From contig CM062381.1 of NCBI GenBank assembly GCA_031310005.1, forward strand, positions 744,001 to 808,000: a stretch of DNA of 64,000 bases. The letters are read 5' to 3'. The notes under the pieces are model-generated. The model worked only from the letters and a program-made list of their open reading frames with translations. It was not told the origin of the DNA and searched no databases. Position numbers and translations under genes: made by a program. Shown in pieces: positions 13,058-25,061 of the stretch. This DNA comes from Dactylellina haptotyla. Its lineage: Eukaryota; Ascomycota; Orbiliomycetes; Orbiliales; Orbiliaceae. How positions within the stretch are numbered: position 1 is the first letter of the stretch; each line of letters starts with the position of its first letter.

Positions 13058-13996
13058 CTCTCGTATGAGTTCTTCGTCACTATCTAGTGTTCTACAAATA
13101 TCCTACCGTCTACCCACTTATGTTTCTCACATTCTTTATCAACACCACTTTTTTCTCTTATGATACCTTTTATATATTTCTTGTTTTTTGCGAATTTGGT
13201 GGGTTTAATCACTATACAAGCACCTGCAAAGCTAGTACGGCAATATTTTCTCTTGTACTTGGCTACTTATTTCCCTAAAATACCGTATATATATGTCTCG
13301 CACATTTGTTCTACCTCATAGCTTGTGTTTTTGGCTTTTGTTTTTCCGGATATTGTGTTTCTTTTTTTTCTTCTTTATTTTATACTATGGTAGCATCGGT
13401 TAAAGGTTGGATTATATAACTCTTTTCTTCTTTACATTTTCGTTCATGCAATTCGATTTTTTTCTTCCTAACGCTATGACAATAAGTCTGGTTTACGAGA
13501 CACCACACCAAGACACTAAATTTAATCCAACTTCAATACCGATATCCACCGCAGCAGATCCATGTAATTGTAAAATTTATTAACTCTGTAATCACCTCAA
13601 CTGATAATAAATAATCGTGAGTTTGAAGAATAACAAACTTTATTGGTGTTGCGCCGAAGAAAGATGCAAAGAATGATACAGGCAATAATTGACATCGTCA
13701 TCTATAAAGAAAGGCTATATATGCATATCGAAGCAATGAGAATGGACTTCGTCGTTAACAATTAACAGTCATAACACCAAATCAAACGCTAGGGTAGCCC
13801 AAACGCCATGCACCATCATTCCTAGTAATACCCGAAATAACGGGAACCCAAAAAGCCCACAAACATGCAGAAACTAAGAATGGCAAGAAACAAAAAACGA
13901 AAAGATAGAAACTCCACAATATTTGAACACCTCTAGTGGACCCTGAATACTTCAACATCGATTGCTCTACCACAATAACCTTCCTGTCTAGAAGTA
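13058..13996. other. Convergent intergenic region
   Basis: The region lies between the 3' ends of the WD40 gene (+) and the 1,096-aa gene (-). It is AT- and T-rich and holds both 3' untranslated regions. No gene or notable repeat was seen. Confidence 0.5.
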
Positions 13997-16900
13997 TCAA
14001 CTTCTTCCGAAATTGCGGATCGCAGTCTCTTTATAAAGACCTGCATCTGCCCTCTGCGCGCTCCTCTCAACAACATCTCCAAAGCTTCGGTTCTCAGATA
14101 ACCGCTTTGCCTCCTCGTCAACGTCATACACATCACTCATCAAGTAATCTTCCACCCCACCGAGTACGTTATCCAGATCATAGCTCGAGGGGCGTTCGTC
14201 CTGCGAATGATCTTCCCCTCCATTTCCCTTCGCTATTCGACTGACTTCGTACTGGCTTTCGGCTGGTTTCGACATGAACTGGGTAAATGCAAACGGGCTA
14301 ATGATGGTAGTCGGTTCGTGCACACTGATATCACCAGTATCATTTATGCTACTCGATTGGTTGGGTTGTCGAGGCGTGGTAACGTCTTGGAATGGCGTGA
14401 ATTCAATGTTACCTCCTGGGGTGGTAAGCAGCTCGGAAATAGTCCTATCGCCATTTGTCGGGGGAGGAGTAGCCGCTCGAACTTTCACAGGACTAGTTAT
14501 TGTCACTGTATCATGATTCACAGCTGTGATTCCACCAATTGAGCTAGGAACAAACAACGGCGGTAATGGTGCTCCGGGCGTTTGATAGTTGTATTGAATG
14601 GGAGCTGCGATTGCTTTCTTGAAACTGTCGGGAACACTGACTCGGCTGGCTTGCGTATCTGCCCCTGGGGTTTCAGGAATCTGTACAGTGAGTTTTGGAT
14701 GCCTTCTTGGCGGCTGGTCGAGATCTTCAGAATCTGTGGAATCATCATCTGTAGCTTCTGCCGCCACTATAGGGATCTCTTCAACGGGGTCTTTGGGCCT
14801 CTTTTCATTTTCTTGTGGCTCCTCAGGTTGGATCTGGGGTAAACTCTGATGGCCACCAACGCTAGACTCTCCATTCGGTAGTGGAGGAGTATATATTGGC
14901 CCTTCCGGATGAGATGCTGAAATATGACTGAGAGCTGTTTCGTTGATAGCAAGGGGTATCGCGACTCCACCCGCATTCAGAAGTGATTCCTCGATCTTAC
15001 GGTAGTGACCGCTCGACATTTCGATTGTAGATTCCTCGTGAAACTCCTGCGGTGGACTTAAGGGAGCACCACTACCTGTAGGCTCAGGATCAGGGGCATT
15101 CGCTGGTTCAACATGTGTCACATCCTTCGACGACGCAGGGACTTGCACCACTGGCTCTTCTACTTCATCTCTCGTAGAAGCAATTGTTCCTTCCACAGCT
15201 GGACTGGACGGTGGAGGAGAGCTTAGTTGCGAAGAACCTTTCTGTTGTTCCTCCTTTAGTTGCTCTTGCCGTCTGATACTGGTCTTCTGGCTATCGGAGG
15301 CAGGCCGCGATTCTGGGATAGGAGAAATAGGTCGAACGGTCATTGGAGAAATAGGGGAATACTCTGCAATCTTCTGGTTCAACCTCGATATTGGTGTTGC
15401 GATTTTCCTTTTGGACTGTCAGCGAAATGTTGTGCTCATGTAAGATGATTGGGATACGTACCTGGCAGTTATCACAGCCTTCAGTTCTTCATTACTACTT
15501 GGCTGAGAATCGGCTGGCCTCGCAGGACGAGGTTTTGGTGCTGTCCGTTTAGCTCTCCTTGGCCCCGGGTGGAAAGTCTGCACATTTTCTTTCGGTGCGG
15601 TTTCGGTAAGTACAGGTTTCTCAGTAGCTTCTTCTATCACAGTTTCAGGTATATTCGGGGTGGCCTGTTTTGCAGCATCGAAGAAGTTTAGGGGGCTAGG
15701 AGGCAGTGGCGTCGGCATTTGCGATAGTCTCATAGGTGCTTGCTGCTCTGGTGCCGAAAGTTCCGGAACCACGGCTTCTTGCTGTGCTCCATCAACGGAC
15801 TCATTCAAAGTATTCACAGTTTCAAGGATACCAAGAGTCGTCTCATCTGAAACTAGAACCGAGGTAGATTGCTTTTCGGGCTCGCTGAGCAAAGCACTCG
15901 GCTTATCGGCTTCCATAGGTGCTGATATCGTAGCATCGATTTGCTTGGTACCCGCCATTGTCTCCGTGGAGCTAAAATCTTTCACCAAGGCTGTTGGCTC
16001 AGTGGGGTTTGGCTTCTTGAGCCGTTTATTGAGTTTTGGGATCCCGTTGGTCTTCGCAATTATTTCTTTCAGCGATGGTCCATTGCTGAGCTCTCCTCTC
16101 TTCTGGGGTGCAGAAAACGGCTTTATCGCGTTTCGTAGGATGGCATCAGTGGGACTCAACGGAGCCAAATCATTAGTGCTCTTCTTAGTGTTTACTTTTG
16201 GTAGCGATTTCTTGAGTGTCGTTGCGGGAGAGAAGCCGCGCTTGGCTCGTGACTTGCCCTTATTCTGGAAGAAGCCCGCAGTATCATCGGCCTTCATTTC
16301 CGACGTAATTTGGTCAAGCATGTTAAGATCAAATCCTACTGAAGTTTCATTTGCTGCTACTGTTGTTTCTGATATTGTATTATTGATTTCTGTTGAGGGT
16401 TTCTCACCCAGCTGAGCATCATGTTCACCGATGTGGTCTTGTTGAATAACTTCTTGGCTGTGCTGTGTTTTTCGTTTTCGTTTTGACAATACGGTAGTCT
16501 TATTTCTAGCTAACGGCTCCTCACCGAGTATCTGTTTCGGCGGGTTCGTTTCGCTCTCGGTTGGCACCTCATCCAGAATTATAGTTTCCTCGACTACGAG
16601 AGACTTCTCCGGTTCATAAGTATTGCTTCGTGCCGGTGATGTCTCAAGTGCCATCTGTGGTTCAGGATCTATAGAACGATCCCGCTTCTTGTGCGATTCC
16701 TTTGCCTGCACGGCTCCAGCTTGGGTGATATCGTTGACAGGCCTCTCCGGTCTCGGTGTTTCGGAGCTGTTTTTCCTTTTTGAGAAGGAAGCAACTGGAG
16801 AGGTAATGGGTTCTATCGTCTGTTGACTGTCAACTATTGATATATCCTCAACCGGTTTGATTCCAGAATGGAATTGCTTGGTTGCAGTCCAAGTAACAGA

Positions 16901-17341
16901 GATTCTATTGGGATGTCTCTCCACGAGTGGGAAGTTCGGTTTTATTCGTAGAGTCCTCTGCGTTTTAGATTCTCGTTCCGTCCTGAGGATTTCAGCTTTC
17001 CTCTCCGAAGCTTTCAGTTCCAGAACTGTTCCAGTAATCTCGGCATATTTGCCCCAGGGAGATTTTTTGAACGGTCCCCTTAATGAAGCTGTGATGAGCT
17101 CTAACGGCCTCCCACACAAATACTCTCTAGAATAAGCCTCGATTCTTCTTCGTTTGGCTGCTCTTTCCGGTCCAGGATTTGGATATTCAACATCGCTCAG
17201 CCGGTCCTCCAAATCCACCTCGTCGTCCCAAGGAAATGCTGCGCTATCTGTTTTGGCAGGAACATCGATCCCAAGGGGCCCGACTGTGACTTTGTCACCT
17301 CGCTGGTGGAGTGAGAACCTGCGGCGTTGCTGCGACGTCAT
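13997..17341 (-). CDS. Conserved-looking fungal protein, low complexity, unknown function (about 1,096 aa)
   Basis: The first exon runs from ATG 17341 to 15462. The second begins near 15407 and ends at a TGA at 13997. The donor is GTACGT at 15461-15456. The acceptor that keeps phase is AG at 15409-15408 (54-nt intron, junction VITAR/KIATPIS). A better-looking ACAG eight bases upstream would shift the frame unless the donor moves to GTATCC, so this junction is uncertain. The N-terminus (~50-170) is the only dense part: an acidic run, a bipartite basic segment (ERAAKRRRIEAYSREYL), a RPLELITASLRGPF motif and a TWTATKQFHSG motif. The rest is Ser/Thr/Pro/Glu-rich. A nuclear role is inferred from the basic clusters only. 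Some fungal genomes carry similar genes loosely labelled 'protamine P1'; that recollection is unverified. Confidence 0.75.
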
Positions 17342-18057
17342 GTTGAGTGTCGGTGGGGCAGAGACGGCCCCGAGGGAGTACCGGGATGGGGGTTTTGTCG
17401 ACCAGGACTGAATTATTTCAACGAGTCATAGTTGCTCGATATTGGAGTTGTACAGTAATATGTATGGGCAGAAGCGATCAGTGTGACGGCGGATCTCTCC
17501 CGGGTACCGGGACTCTGAAGACAGTCTATTCGAGAGTTAGTGCAGATGTGTCGGAAGGTGTCGATGGCCTGGCTTCCCCTCCGCCGTTGCCTCCCTCCCA
17601 AAATTTGGTGTTGGCGCGTAGTTGTGGTTCCCTTGGAGATTGTGTTCACCAAAACACCAAACGGGAAATGTAATGTGTCTTGGCGCCACAACCACGCGAC
17701 CTGCCACAAGCAACACAACCCAGCCAGCATTTGCACTCAGAATTAATTCAGTGGTCATATGTTGAGAAATATAAGGTCTTTTTGCATTCTGGGCTCTAAC
17801 TACAGGTAGTCAGAGAACATCTTCCAAATTTTGACAGATTTTTATATTCAAATAGCATGCAATCTATATCCCCAACGCCCGGCCACCCATGACATCAAAT
17901 TGCCAGGATACAAAGCGAAATAGCAACAAAAAAAAAAAACTTCGATGCAAATACATCAATCATATACATCTTGGTTGGTACGCCGCTCCCCTTTCCGATT
18001 CCCCTCTCCATATAGCTCCATACAAGTATTACTACTTCTGATACTGATCGTTTACCT
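17342..18057. other. Promoter region of the 1,096-aa gene and 3' flank of the WSC gene
   Basis: Both neighbours are on the minus strand. The part near 17342 is GC-richer and should hold the promoter of the 1,096-aa gene. The part near 17900-18057 is the 3' flank of the WSC-domain gene and has an A-run at about 17929-17939. No gene supported. Confidence 0.5.
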
Positions 18058-20106
18058 CTACTGATCATCTGAATAGTAAGTATCATCTGTAGAGGATGGA
18101 TCTGGCGGTGAATCAGAGGTTGGATCCGGGTTATCCGGCTGGGTAGTCTGCGGAGTGTCTGGCTGTTCCGTAGGCTGATCTGTAGGAGTAGTGATGATGA
18201 CACTCACAGTGCCAGAATCTGTGACGGTGCTACCTCCGGGTCCGGTCACAAATATGGTGGTGGTACCATCCTCAGGTCCTGGGGTAGTCAATGTAGTAGT
18301 CACTTGAGTGCCCTTTCCGACATTAGAGGCGCCTGTTGGCGTTGTGATGATAACGCTGACAGTGCCGGAATTGCTAACGGTGGAGCCTCCAGGCCCAGTG
18401 ACGAACTCGGTCGTAGTACCCGCTACCGGTCCCGGTGTAGTAATTGTGGTGGTTACTTGCCCGCCACCGTTGGCCGGTGTGGTTATGATAACGCTAACTG
18501 TGCCGGATGTTGTTATAGTAGAACCTCCTGGTCCAGTAACAAACTTTGTAGTGGTACCGGGTGTGGGTCCCGGTGTCATTATCGTAGTAGTCTCTTGTCC
18601 TGGAGAATCTGGGTCAACCGGATCAGTTGGATCCGCGGGATCGGTTGGGTCAGTTGGGTCGGCTGGATCAGTCGGGTCATCTGGATCTCCAGATTCAGTT
18701 GGGCCTGGCGGGTCCCCGGTAACAGTTGTAGTTGTGTTCTGGACAATGGTACAAGTGTCGGTGTTATCGAGATCTGCGTTATAGTAGACGTTTTGATACC
18801 AAACGTTACCACAGTACTGGTAGTCGTCGGGTGTAATTGAGGCCTTGATCTTCGCCGTCGCCGAACAGAGAACATTGCACTTGCCAGCCGACAGACCCGG
18901 ATTCTCCTGGTACTTTTTGATGAACCATGGCGCGATCCTGCCACCGCACCAACATTGGTCCCCAGTGGCCCATCCACCGTACGTACCATCAGCGGCCATA
19001 CCAGCATATGCATACCCTTTAGAAGCACAAGCCTCGAGACAACTGTCGATGCTAAGATTATCACCCGAAACTGCGGTCTGCTTTTCGGCCAAAAAGGTAC
19101 CATCTGAACGGAACCCTTGGTCAGCATACCTATCTAGATAGATATGTGAAATTGTGGGTATTATATAACTTACCGCCTTCATACCAAAAGCATCCAACAT
19201 TAGAATAGCCTCCCGCAGCATCATCTAAGTCATAGTCTTTGAAGCAAGGGTCCTTCCAAATACCCCAGTTCGTTTTGCCTCCACAATAGTCTTTCTTATA
19301 TACTCCGCTGCTGCACTCGTCTCCACAAGGAACATCGCAAGAATTTCCGGTAGTAAGTTTTGAATCATCGTTAACGTTAGAACCACACCAGCACTGTTTA
19401 ATTCTAAATTAGTTAACCTGAAAGATTCTGGAAGCATCGAAGAGCGCTAAGTATGATTACGAACCGATTTTTGGCCATTGTCGCCCCTGATACCAGCATA
19501 ACGGAACCCGGCGCCTTTACAAGTTGCAATACACGTTTTGATGGTGAAAGGACTTTTTCCACCAGTGTTCATGCAAGAACACATACCGGTATTGTAAGTG
19601 AGAGCAACATCTCCAGAATAACATCTAAGACACGAAAAGTTAATAAAAAATCCTAAACTAATCAAAGTGAACGGTTCATACCCAATATATTGCCAGTCCG
19701 TAAAATCTCCTCCAAATGGGACAAAATAATCCTGAGGAGTTTTATGGACTGGCGCTGGAACCGGCCAAGAGGGTGCTGCTGGTGCCTTAGCCGGCTTGTT
19801 CTTTTTAGCTGCCGCAGATGGCTTTTTCTTGGATTTCTTCTTAGAAGATGACTTAGCAGCCTTTTTAGGTGCAGCTTTCTTAGGGGCAGCCTTTTTAGGT
19901 GCTTTTGCTGCAGCCTTCTTGGGAGCGGCTTTCTTCGGTGCCTTCTTGGCAGCGGCCTTCTTTGCTGGTTCCCTTTTCATAAGACCATCTACAGGCCCGG
20001 CTGGAGCCAGGCCAATAGATTCTGAACCCCCATTAAGCGTTGGTGCTGCCTGTGCAGTTGCAGCCAGGAGAGCGGCTGTATAAGCCAACAAATTGGTAAG
20101 ACGCAT
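18058..20106 (-). CDS. Secreted WSC-domain protein with H1-like Lys/Ala tract and Thr/Gly/Pro repeats
   Basis: Four exons (20106-19682, 19624-19465, 19393-19174, 19133-18058) keep phase and give 626 aa; the third intron is only 40 nt. Residues 1-20 are a signal peptide. A Kex2-type Lys-Arg (44-45) precedes a nearly pure Lys/Ala/Pro tract (about 49-108) resembling a histone H1 tail. Residues ~138-237 are one cysteine-rich WSC domain (YIGCYSGD, CWCGSN) and ~258-397 a second (CWCGGR, C...CLEACASKG). Then come a DPTDP/ADP repeat (416-446), three tandem ~40-aa Thr/Gly repeats (450-585) and an acidic Ser/Pro end with no GPI-like hydrophobic tail. WSC domains bind carbohydrate, so a cell-wall or extracellular-matrix role is likely. 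The lysine tract is unusual for a secreted protein. Confidence 0.88.
18184..18591 (-). repeat. Three tandem repeats coding the Thr/Gly module of the WSC protein
   Basis: Three in-frame copies encode units of the form TTT-x-TTPGPxxGTTTxFVTG followed by PGGSTxxxSGTVSVIITTP, at protein residues 450-488, 496-534 and 546-585. The copies are near-identical at the ends and differ mainly in two short variable patches. Such coding repeats can change copy number by slippage or recombination. Confidence 0.85.
18601..18693 (-). repeat. DPTDP/ADP coding minirepeat
   Basis: A short repeat of Asp-Pro-Thr and Asp-Pro-Ala units covers protein residues 416-446 of the WSC protein. It probably forms an extended acidic spacer between the WSC domains and the Thr/Gly repeats. 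Confidence 0.75.
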
Positions 20107-23100
20107 TACGTCTATTTGAAAATTCCAAGAGAGTGATCAGAAGATTTCAAGAAAGTAGAGGAGTACAGGAAAAGAATGTGCGCGGATAGACATCCAACGT
20201 TGAAACTGACAGGAATAATATAGAGCGATCTCTGTACAAAATGATAAAGAGAAACGATGCTAATTACAGAGAAACGTGAAGATCAAAGCCCTGGAGCCCA
20301 GCCCTTAATATAATGATGATTTTCGGCTCGCCATGCCAAGACATGGATATCGGAAAATCCATAGTCACCGGTTGTCTCGTAAACCAGACGCGTCACCGGC
20401 CGATAATGGTATCTCTCAGAAAGCCAGCTGTACCGAGAAGAAGTTCAAAAATATAGATAAAACGAGTAAACGGTACAGTGAAATGCCAAGCGTCTTCAAC
20501 GGCGATTAGTGCACTCAAAGTGCCATTTTCGAATTATTTGGTACGATATTCGCTAGTCCGGGCGCGCCAAAAAGCTTGTATCCGACGTAAATTTGAAGCA
20601 ATTTATATCTATTCAGGTTCGAGATCCAAACTCCCTACCAAAACTTACTATATCTGGACAGCGATCCAGACGTCGACCTGGTGTCAAAGACAATTATGTT
20701 ATTTCAGGTCAAAGGAGTCGGGATATCCCGAACTTGGCATTCTGTCAAATTACTTGGCAAAGCAACTTTAATCCGTTGGAAGTTCGGGTAAGTAGTCCCA
20801 GGGTCATCGAGACTATCGGGTAAGGTACCTGTATCATCCTTGGTTTAGTATAGCGCACGTACTCCGGTAGTCCGGTTTCCACCCCGCACATACTGCCCTC
20901 GAGCCTAAAAGTACAGTCAACTATAACCGCTCCAGATGCATAGAGATATGGAAGATAAGATAATTTGTAACCGAATTCAGCAACAATAGTCGTGGTAGCG
21001 TCATCTTTGATTGATCCAGGATGCTCAGCGTAATGGTCAAAGCGGGTATCCGATCCGAACTCAGCTACACCACCTTCATAAACTATGTACAGGTTACGTA
21101 TGCCAACCGCAGTTCCAATCCATATTCTATCACATCACTCTCCAAAATATAAACTATAAAGATCTAATGCGGCCATTGCGTCTACTAGGATATCTGTAAA
21201 CTGTGCGCGCTACGAGCAAGATTAGCTCCATGGAGATGGACAATACATCGCTCGGATACGGCTACGTTTCAAAAAAAGCTGCGCAAGTCATTTTTATCTT
21301 TCGCCTACTCTAACAAGCCTTCATTTAACGCTGTAAGTAAATTTACCTATCCACCTAAAATACCCATAGTAGAGTGAGTAGCTATTTGTTCAGTAGCACC
21401 TCATCAATATTAGCCCAGACTTATTGATACGTCTAAAACACAACAATGGCACGAGCCAAAGCTGTTCTTTAATTTAACGATGCATTTATTTCGCTGCTAG
21501 CTGACCTACATGGAATTCTACTCCATTAAGAAAAAAATTCTGGTTTTCCGTACATACAGTAGTACGGCTTAGACGTCTATAGACTGTGCGGCTGGCTACT
21601 TTGTTGGAAGTAGATGAGAAAAGTATGATCTTGGGATACCATTGAACCTGCAGGTTTTAGAGTTAAATGGCGTTAATTAAATTTGTCTCGTAATTCCGTG
21701 CATCTTAATTTTCGAAGCGGCATCGATGTGGTATATGTGTTGACGTTTGCTTGGTGTCTTCTAGCTTCTCTGTTTCATTTTTCGTCCTTCACCGTGAAGC
21801 TGGCAGTTATATCCGAGCAACCGGCAAACTGCTACCAAAAAGTCTGCTTGGGTCGGAAAGATCCTGGCGCTCCGTCATACGATGGGTATATGTCTGTGCG
21901 AACCGGGATGAAGGTAAAAACTAACGGATTGCAGCATTATCAAGCCCTGGAAAGCATAACCCGCGATCCGGATTTCGAATGCACTTATAAATAGCGCTGA
22001 ATTTTTGCTATCTCGCCACCATGGCCATTGCTGCAATCGCGATCTAGAATCTAAGCATTCCTAGAACCCGGGTAGCTCCAACAACTAGGGTGTTCCCAAC
22101 CAATTTGCGATGCTACAGGAAGATCTAGCGTTCCCCATTGCGCACCTATATAGTTATATCCATTTAAATTAGAACTTTTGGGCGTTATCAGGATCCAGAT
22201 TAGGAGGTCAGCTTAGCCGATAACGCATGATTATGATAAGTGCAGACGTAGAATCCATGTTTAGATATCCCGAGCCAGATATATACCCATCATCCAAACC
22301 GACACTGGATTTGATCGCCTTTCCTGTCCCATTTCGCCTCCAGCAGTACCCAACCAACTTAAAACCTAATAAACGTAATTTTACATCCAGAAGGAATAAG
22401 ATTTAGCAATACCAAGCTTTTCGTTTAGAAGTTTCAATGTCCTCTTTATAAATTTATCTATTCTTTCACAGGAACCGATAATCTAAATAATTCAGAATGG
22501 TGTCGGCAATACCATGGCCCACAGATCCGAAATACTCGCTTGTGTTCCCAACAAGGTATACGAATGTAGTATTCAGCTAGAGTCTAAAGTTGGGACACAT
22601 AGCCAAGAACAGACGATCTTTAGATCTGCCAGTCTTCTACCTTCTTCTATTGAAATCGAGTTATGTTACAACTCTTTGAGTCGCGCAAATGCCTCCCGGT
22701 TTCTATGTTTAACTCATAAGACCCGAAGATTACAATATTTCCGAACCTAAGATACGCCCGAAACTTCTTGACTAAGGCGAGCAAATCGATATCATGCCGG
22801 GCAGCAGATACTCATCTCGTCGCAACCACGATATCCGACCGCTATCTGTAGCCAATTATCGCGATGTTTCCCCGCATGAAGTTTAAACTTGAGATCTCCT
22901 ACAATACCAAATCCAGGATCTGAGAATCGTTATCCTGATTCCGGGTTCACCGGCTACTCCAGAGAACAGGATTTTCTTCCCAGCTCCCTTGGCATGCACG
23001 GTCCGAGACTTTTTATGTAAGTTTTGCAAAAAAGTATATAATTATCCAATATCCCATCCACCTCTGGCTTTATCTTTATCATTCAAGGGCGGACCTTTGG

Positions 23101-23274
23101 AAAAATTGGACAGGTTACCCTCAGTCGCTCTTTTATTTCACCCTATCTCGTTACACTCGCTCACTCAGTTGTTATTTTAAACCTGAAAGTCCATCCATTG
23201 TACTCTACACTTTTGACATCCAGCTCTCCTACATTCTCTTATTGTCAGAGGAAGATTGATCAAATCTCACAAAT
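20107..23274. other. 3.2-kb intergenic region between two divergent secreted-protein genes
   Basis: AT-rich, with only short, scattered frames and no family motif. It contains the promoters of the WSC gene (left edge) and the 398-aa secreted protein (right edge). No mobile element signature, tRNA or long repeat was recognised. Confidence 0.5.
23034..23042 (+). promoter_or_regulatory. TATA-like element of 398-aa secreted protein gene
   Basis: A TATATAATT run lies about 235 bases before the ATG at 23275. A pyrimidine-rich leader follows. Assigned by position only. Confidence 0.35.
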
Positions 23275-24583
23275 ATGAAGATTAACGCTGCCATAGCAGT
23301 TGCCATCTTGAGCTTTACGGCTTCAGTGTCGGCTCAGCGTATCGCTCAAAAAGGTCCGGCAATCGTAGACAGCAAGCCTCAGAAGGACCGCGCCGGCGGA
23401 AGTCACCCCAATGCTCGGGGTGCTTATTTCGCCACTGATTCGCCCGAGGTGAAAGGTTTTGCTATCAAGAGTACCAATGCTACATCCGGTGGGATTGGAT
23501 CGCTTGTCTCCATGCATGCGCTTCCAAAGATTTTTGCCGGTAAAGATCTGGCTTTAAGTGGAAATTTTACAAAGTGCAGTATCGATACCAATCTTGATGG
23601 AACAGCCGACAAAGAAGCCAAGGTTATTGGGGCTTCCACCAATGGGAGGAAACGAACTTTGGGACAAATGACTATCCCCACGGACTTGAAATGCTCAGGA
23701 GTATCCGGTGATGTTAAAAATATCTGTGGATTTGAATGCAAGGGTGATAAGAGATCTTTGTACGGTGCATTTGAACTTAGTAGCAGCGCTACTGAAGATA
23801 AATCAGCGTCAAGCTCGCCAGCAGCTGCAGATACCAAAGAAGAACCGGAGGATCAAAAAACCTTTGAAAAACGCGATCCCAAGAAAGCGGCTGCGAAACC
23901 TGCTGCGAAACCTGCTCCAAAACCCAAGTCGTCTGCCAAGAAGCCGGCTGCGAAGTCAAAGGCTGCTGTAAAAAAGACGAAAGCCAAAAGCAAAGGCAAG
24001 AAGAAGAGTGGGAGCAAGAAGTCCTCTAAGAAGAAGAAGTCAAAGAAAGTTGGTGCCACTGGTAAGCTCTAACTTCTCATTTGTTTAGAATACCGCTTCC
24101 TATATATGACCGTAACGGAAGGCGTTTCCAAATATTAGTATGTCTTGGTGCTAATTCCACCTGTACTCTATAGGTGCCGCAGCAGATGATACTGCCGATG
24201 CCGAAGATGATACTGCCGATGCAACAGACGATGCCACTGATACGGCTGATGCCACAGATGACGCTGCTGATGATGAAGCTGCCGATGATACGGACGCTGC
24301 CGCCCCTAGCAGCCCTGCATCCAGCGCTGGTTCCGCTACCAAGACCGCCAGTGCTAGCGCCAAATCTAGCGCCACATCTAGCAGCAGTTCTGCATCTGTT
24401 GCTGCATCGACTTCAGCCTCCAATGCAGCCAACTCTAGCGCCTCATCTCCTAGCACTACGGAGAGCTCCGCTGCCGCCAGTACAGCCAGCGCAGCCAGCA
24501 CAGATGACGATGCCACCGACGGAGGAGACGACGAAGTTACCGGTGATGATACAAAAAGACTTTTCCGGTTCCGAAGAGCTTAA
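23275..24583 (+). CDS. Secreted protein with Kex2 sites, H1-like Lys tract and acidic repeat
   Basis: Exons 23275-24061 and 24174-24583 (112-nt intron, GCTAATT branch, AG acceptor) give 398 aa. Residues 1-20 are a signal peptide. Residues ~21-165 may fold into a small domain with four cysteines (C101, C140, C151, C155). Lys-Arg pairs at 126-127, 159-160, 199-200 and 390-391 are candidate Kex2 sites. The third opens a Lys/Ala/Pro tract (about 201-258), followed at once by an Asp/Ala/Thr repeat (about 265-302), then a Ser/Ala-rich stretch. The fourth would release a seven-residue basic peptide, LFRFRRA, at the very C-terminus. The family is not recognised. Architecture is shared with the neighbouring WSC protein (Kex2 site directly before a Lys/Ala tract). 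A wall-associated or processed peptide precursor is inferred, not shown. Confidence 0.85.
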
Positions 24584-25061
24584 AGAAAGTCTATGCAATG
24601 AATTTTTACGGCAAAATCCAGGCGTACGGATCGTTTCTTTTAGATATCCACATGCATACCTAATTTATAGCTAGATATGTATTTTTCTTTAGATTTCTCA
24701 TATAAATTTTTGATATATAGAATTTGACTATGGCAAATGTATCATAAAATTGCCATCTTATAGCACACGAAAAATACAATGAAAATATGAAAAAGAACTG
24801 CACAGTAGTGTCCTAAGTATCATATCACCCCACGTCCATGCGTTGTCTATATACTATTTTAGTGCAAGTATAGGCCGTGGTCTTGGTCCAAGGCCATAGT
24901 AGTCAACTGAGATTTGGGTTGGACAAAATATATCCTAGATTATCGATAGTATTATCTTTATCCCGAATTAAAAATTAATCTTTTCGATTTTTGACAGTCA
25001 ATTACAAGAGATCTTCAGCACTATTCAGAAACAGATAGCTCCTCCACACTATGCCCATCGT
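24584..25061. other. Convergent intergenic region
   Basis: AT-rich spacer between the 3' ends of the secreted-protein gene (+) and the SDR gene (-). No gene or repeat seen. Confidence 0.5.
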
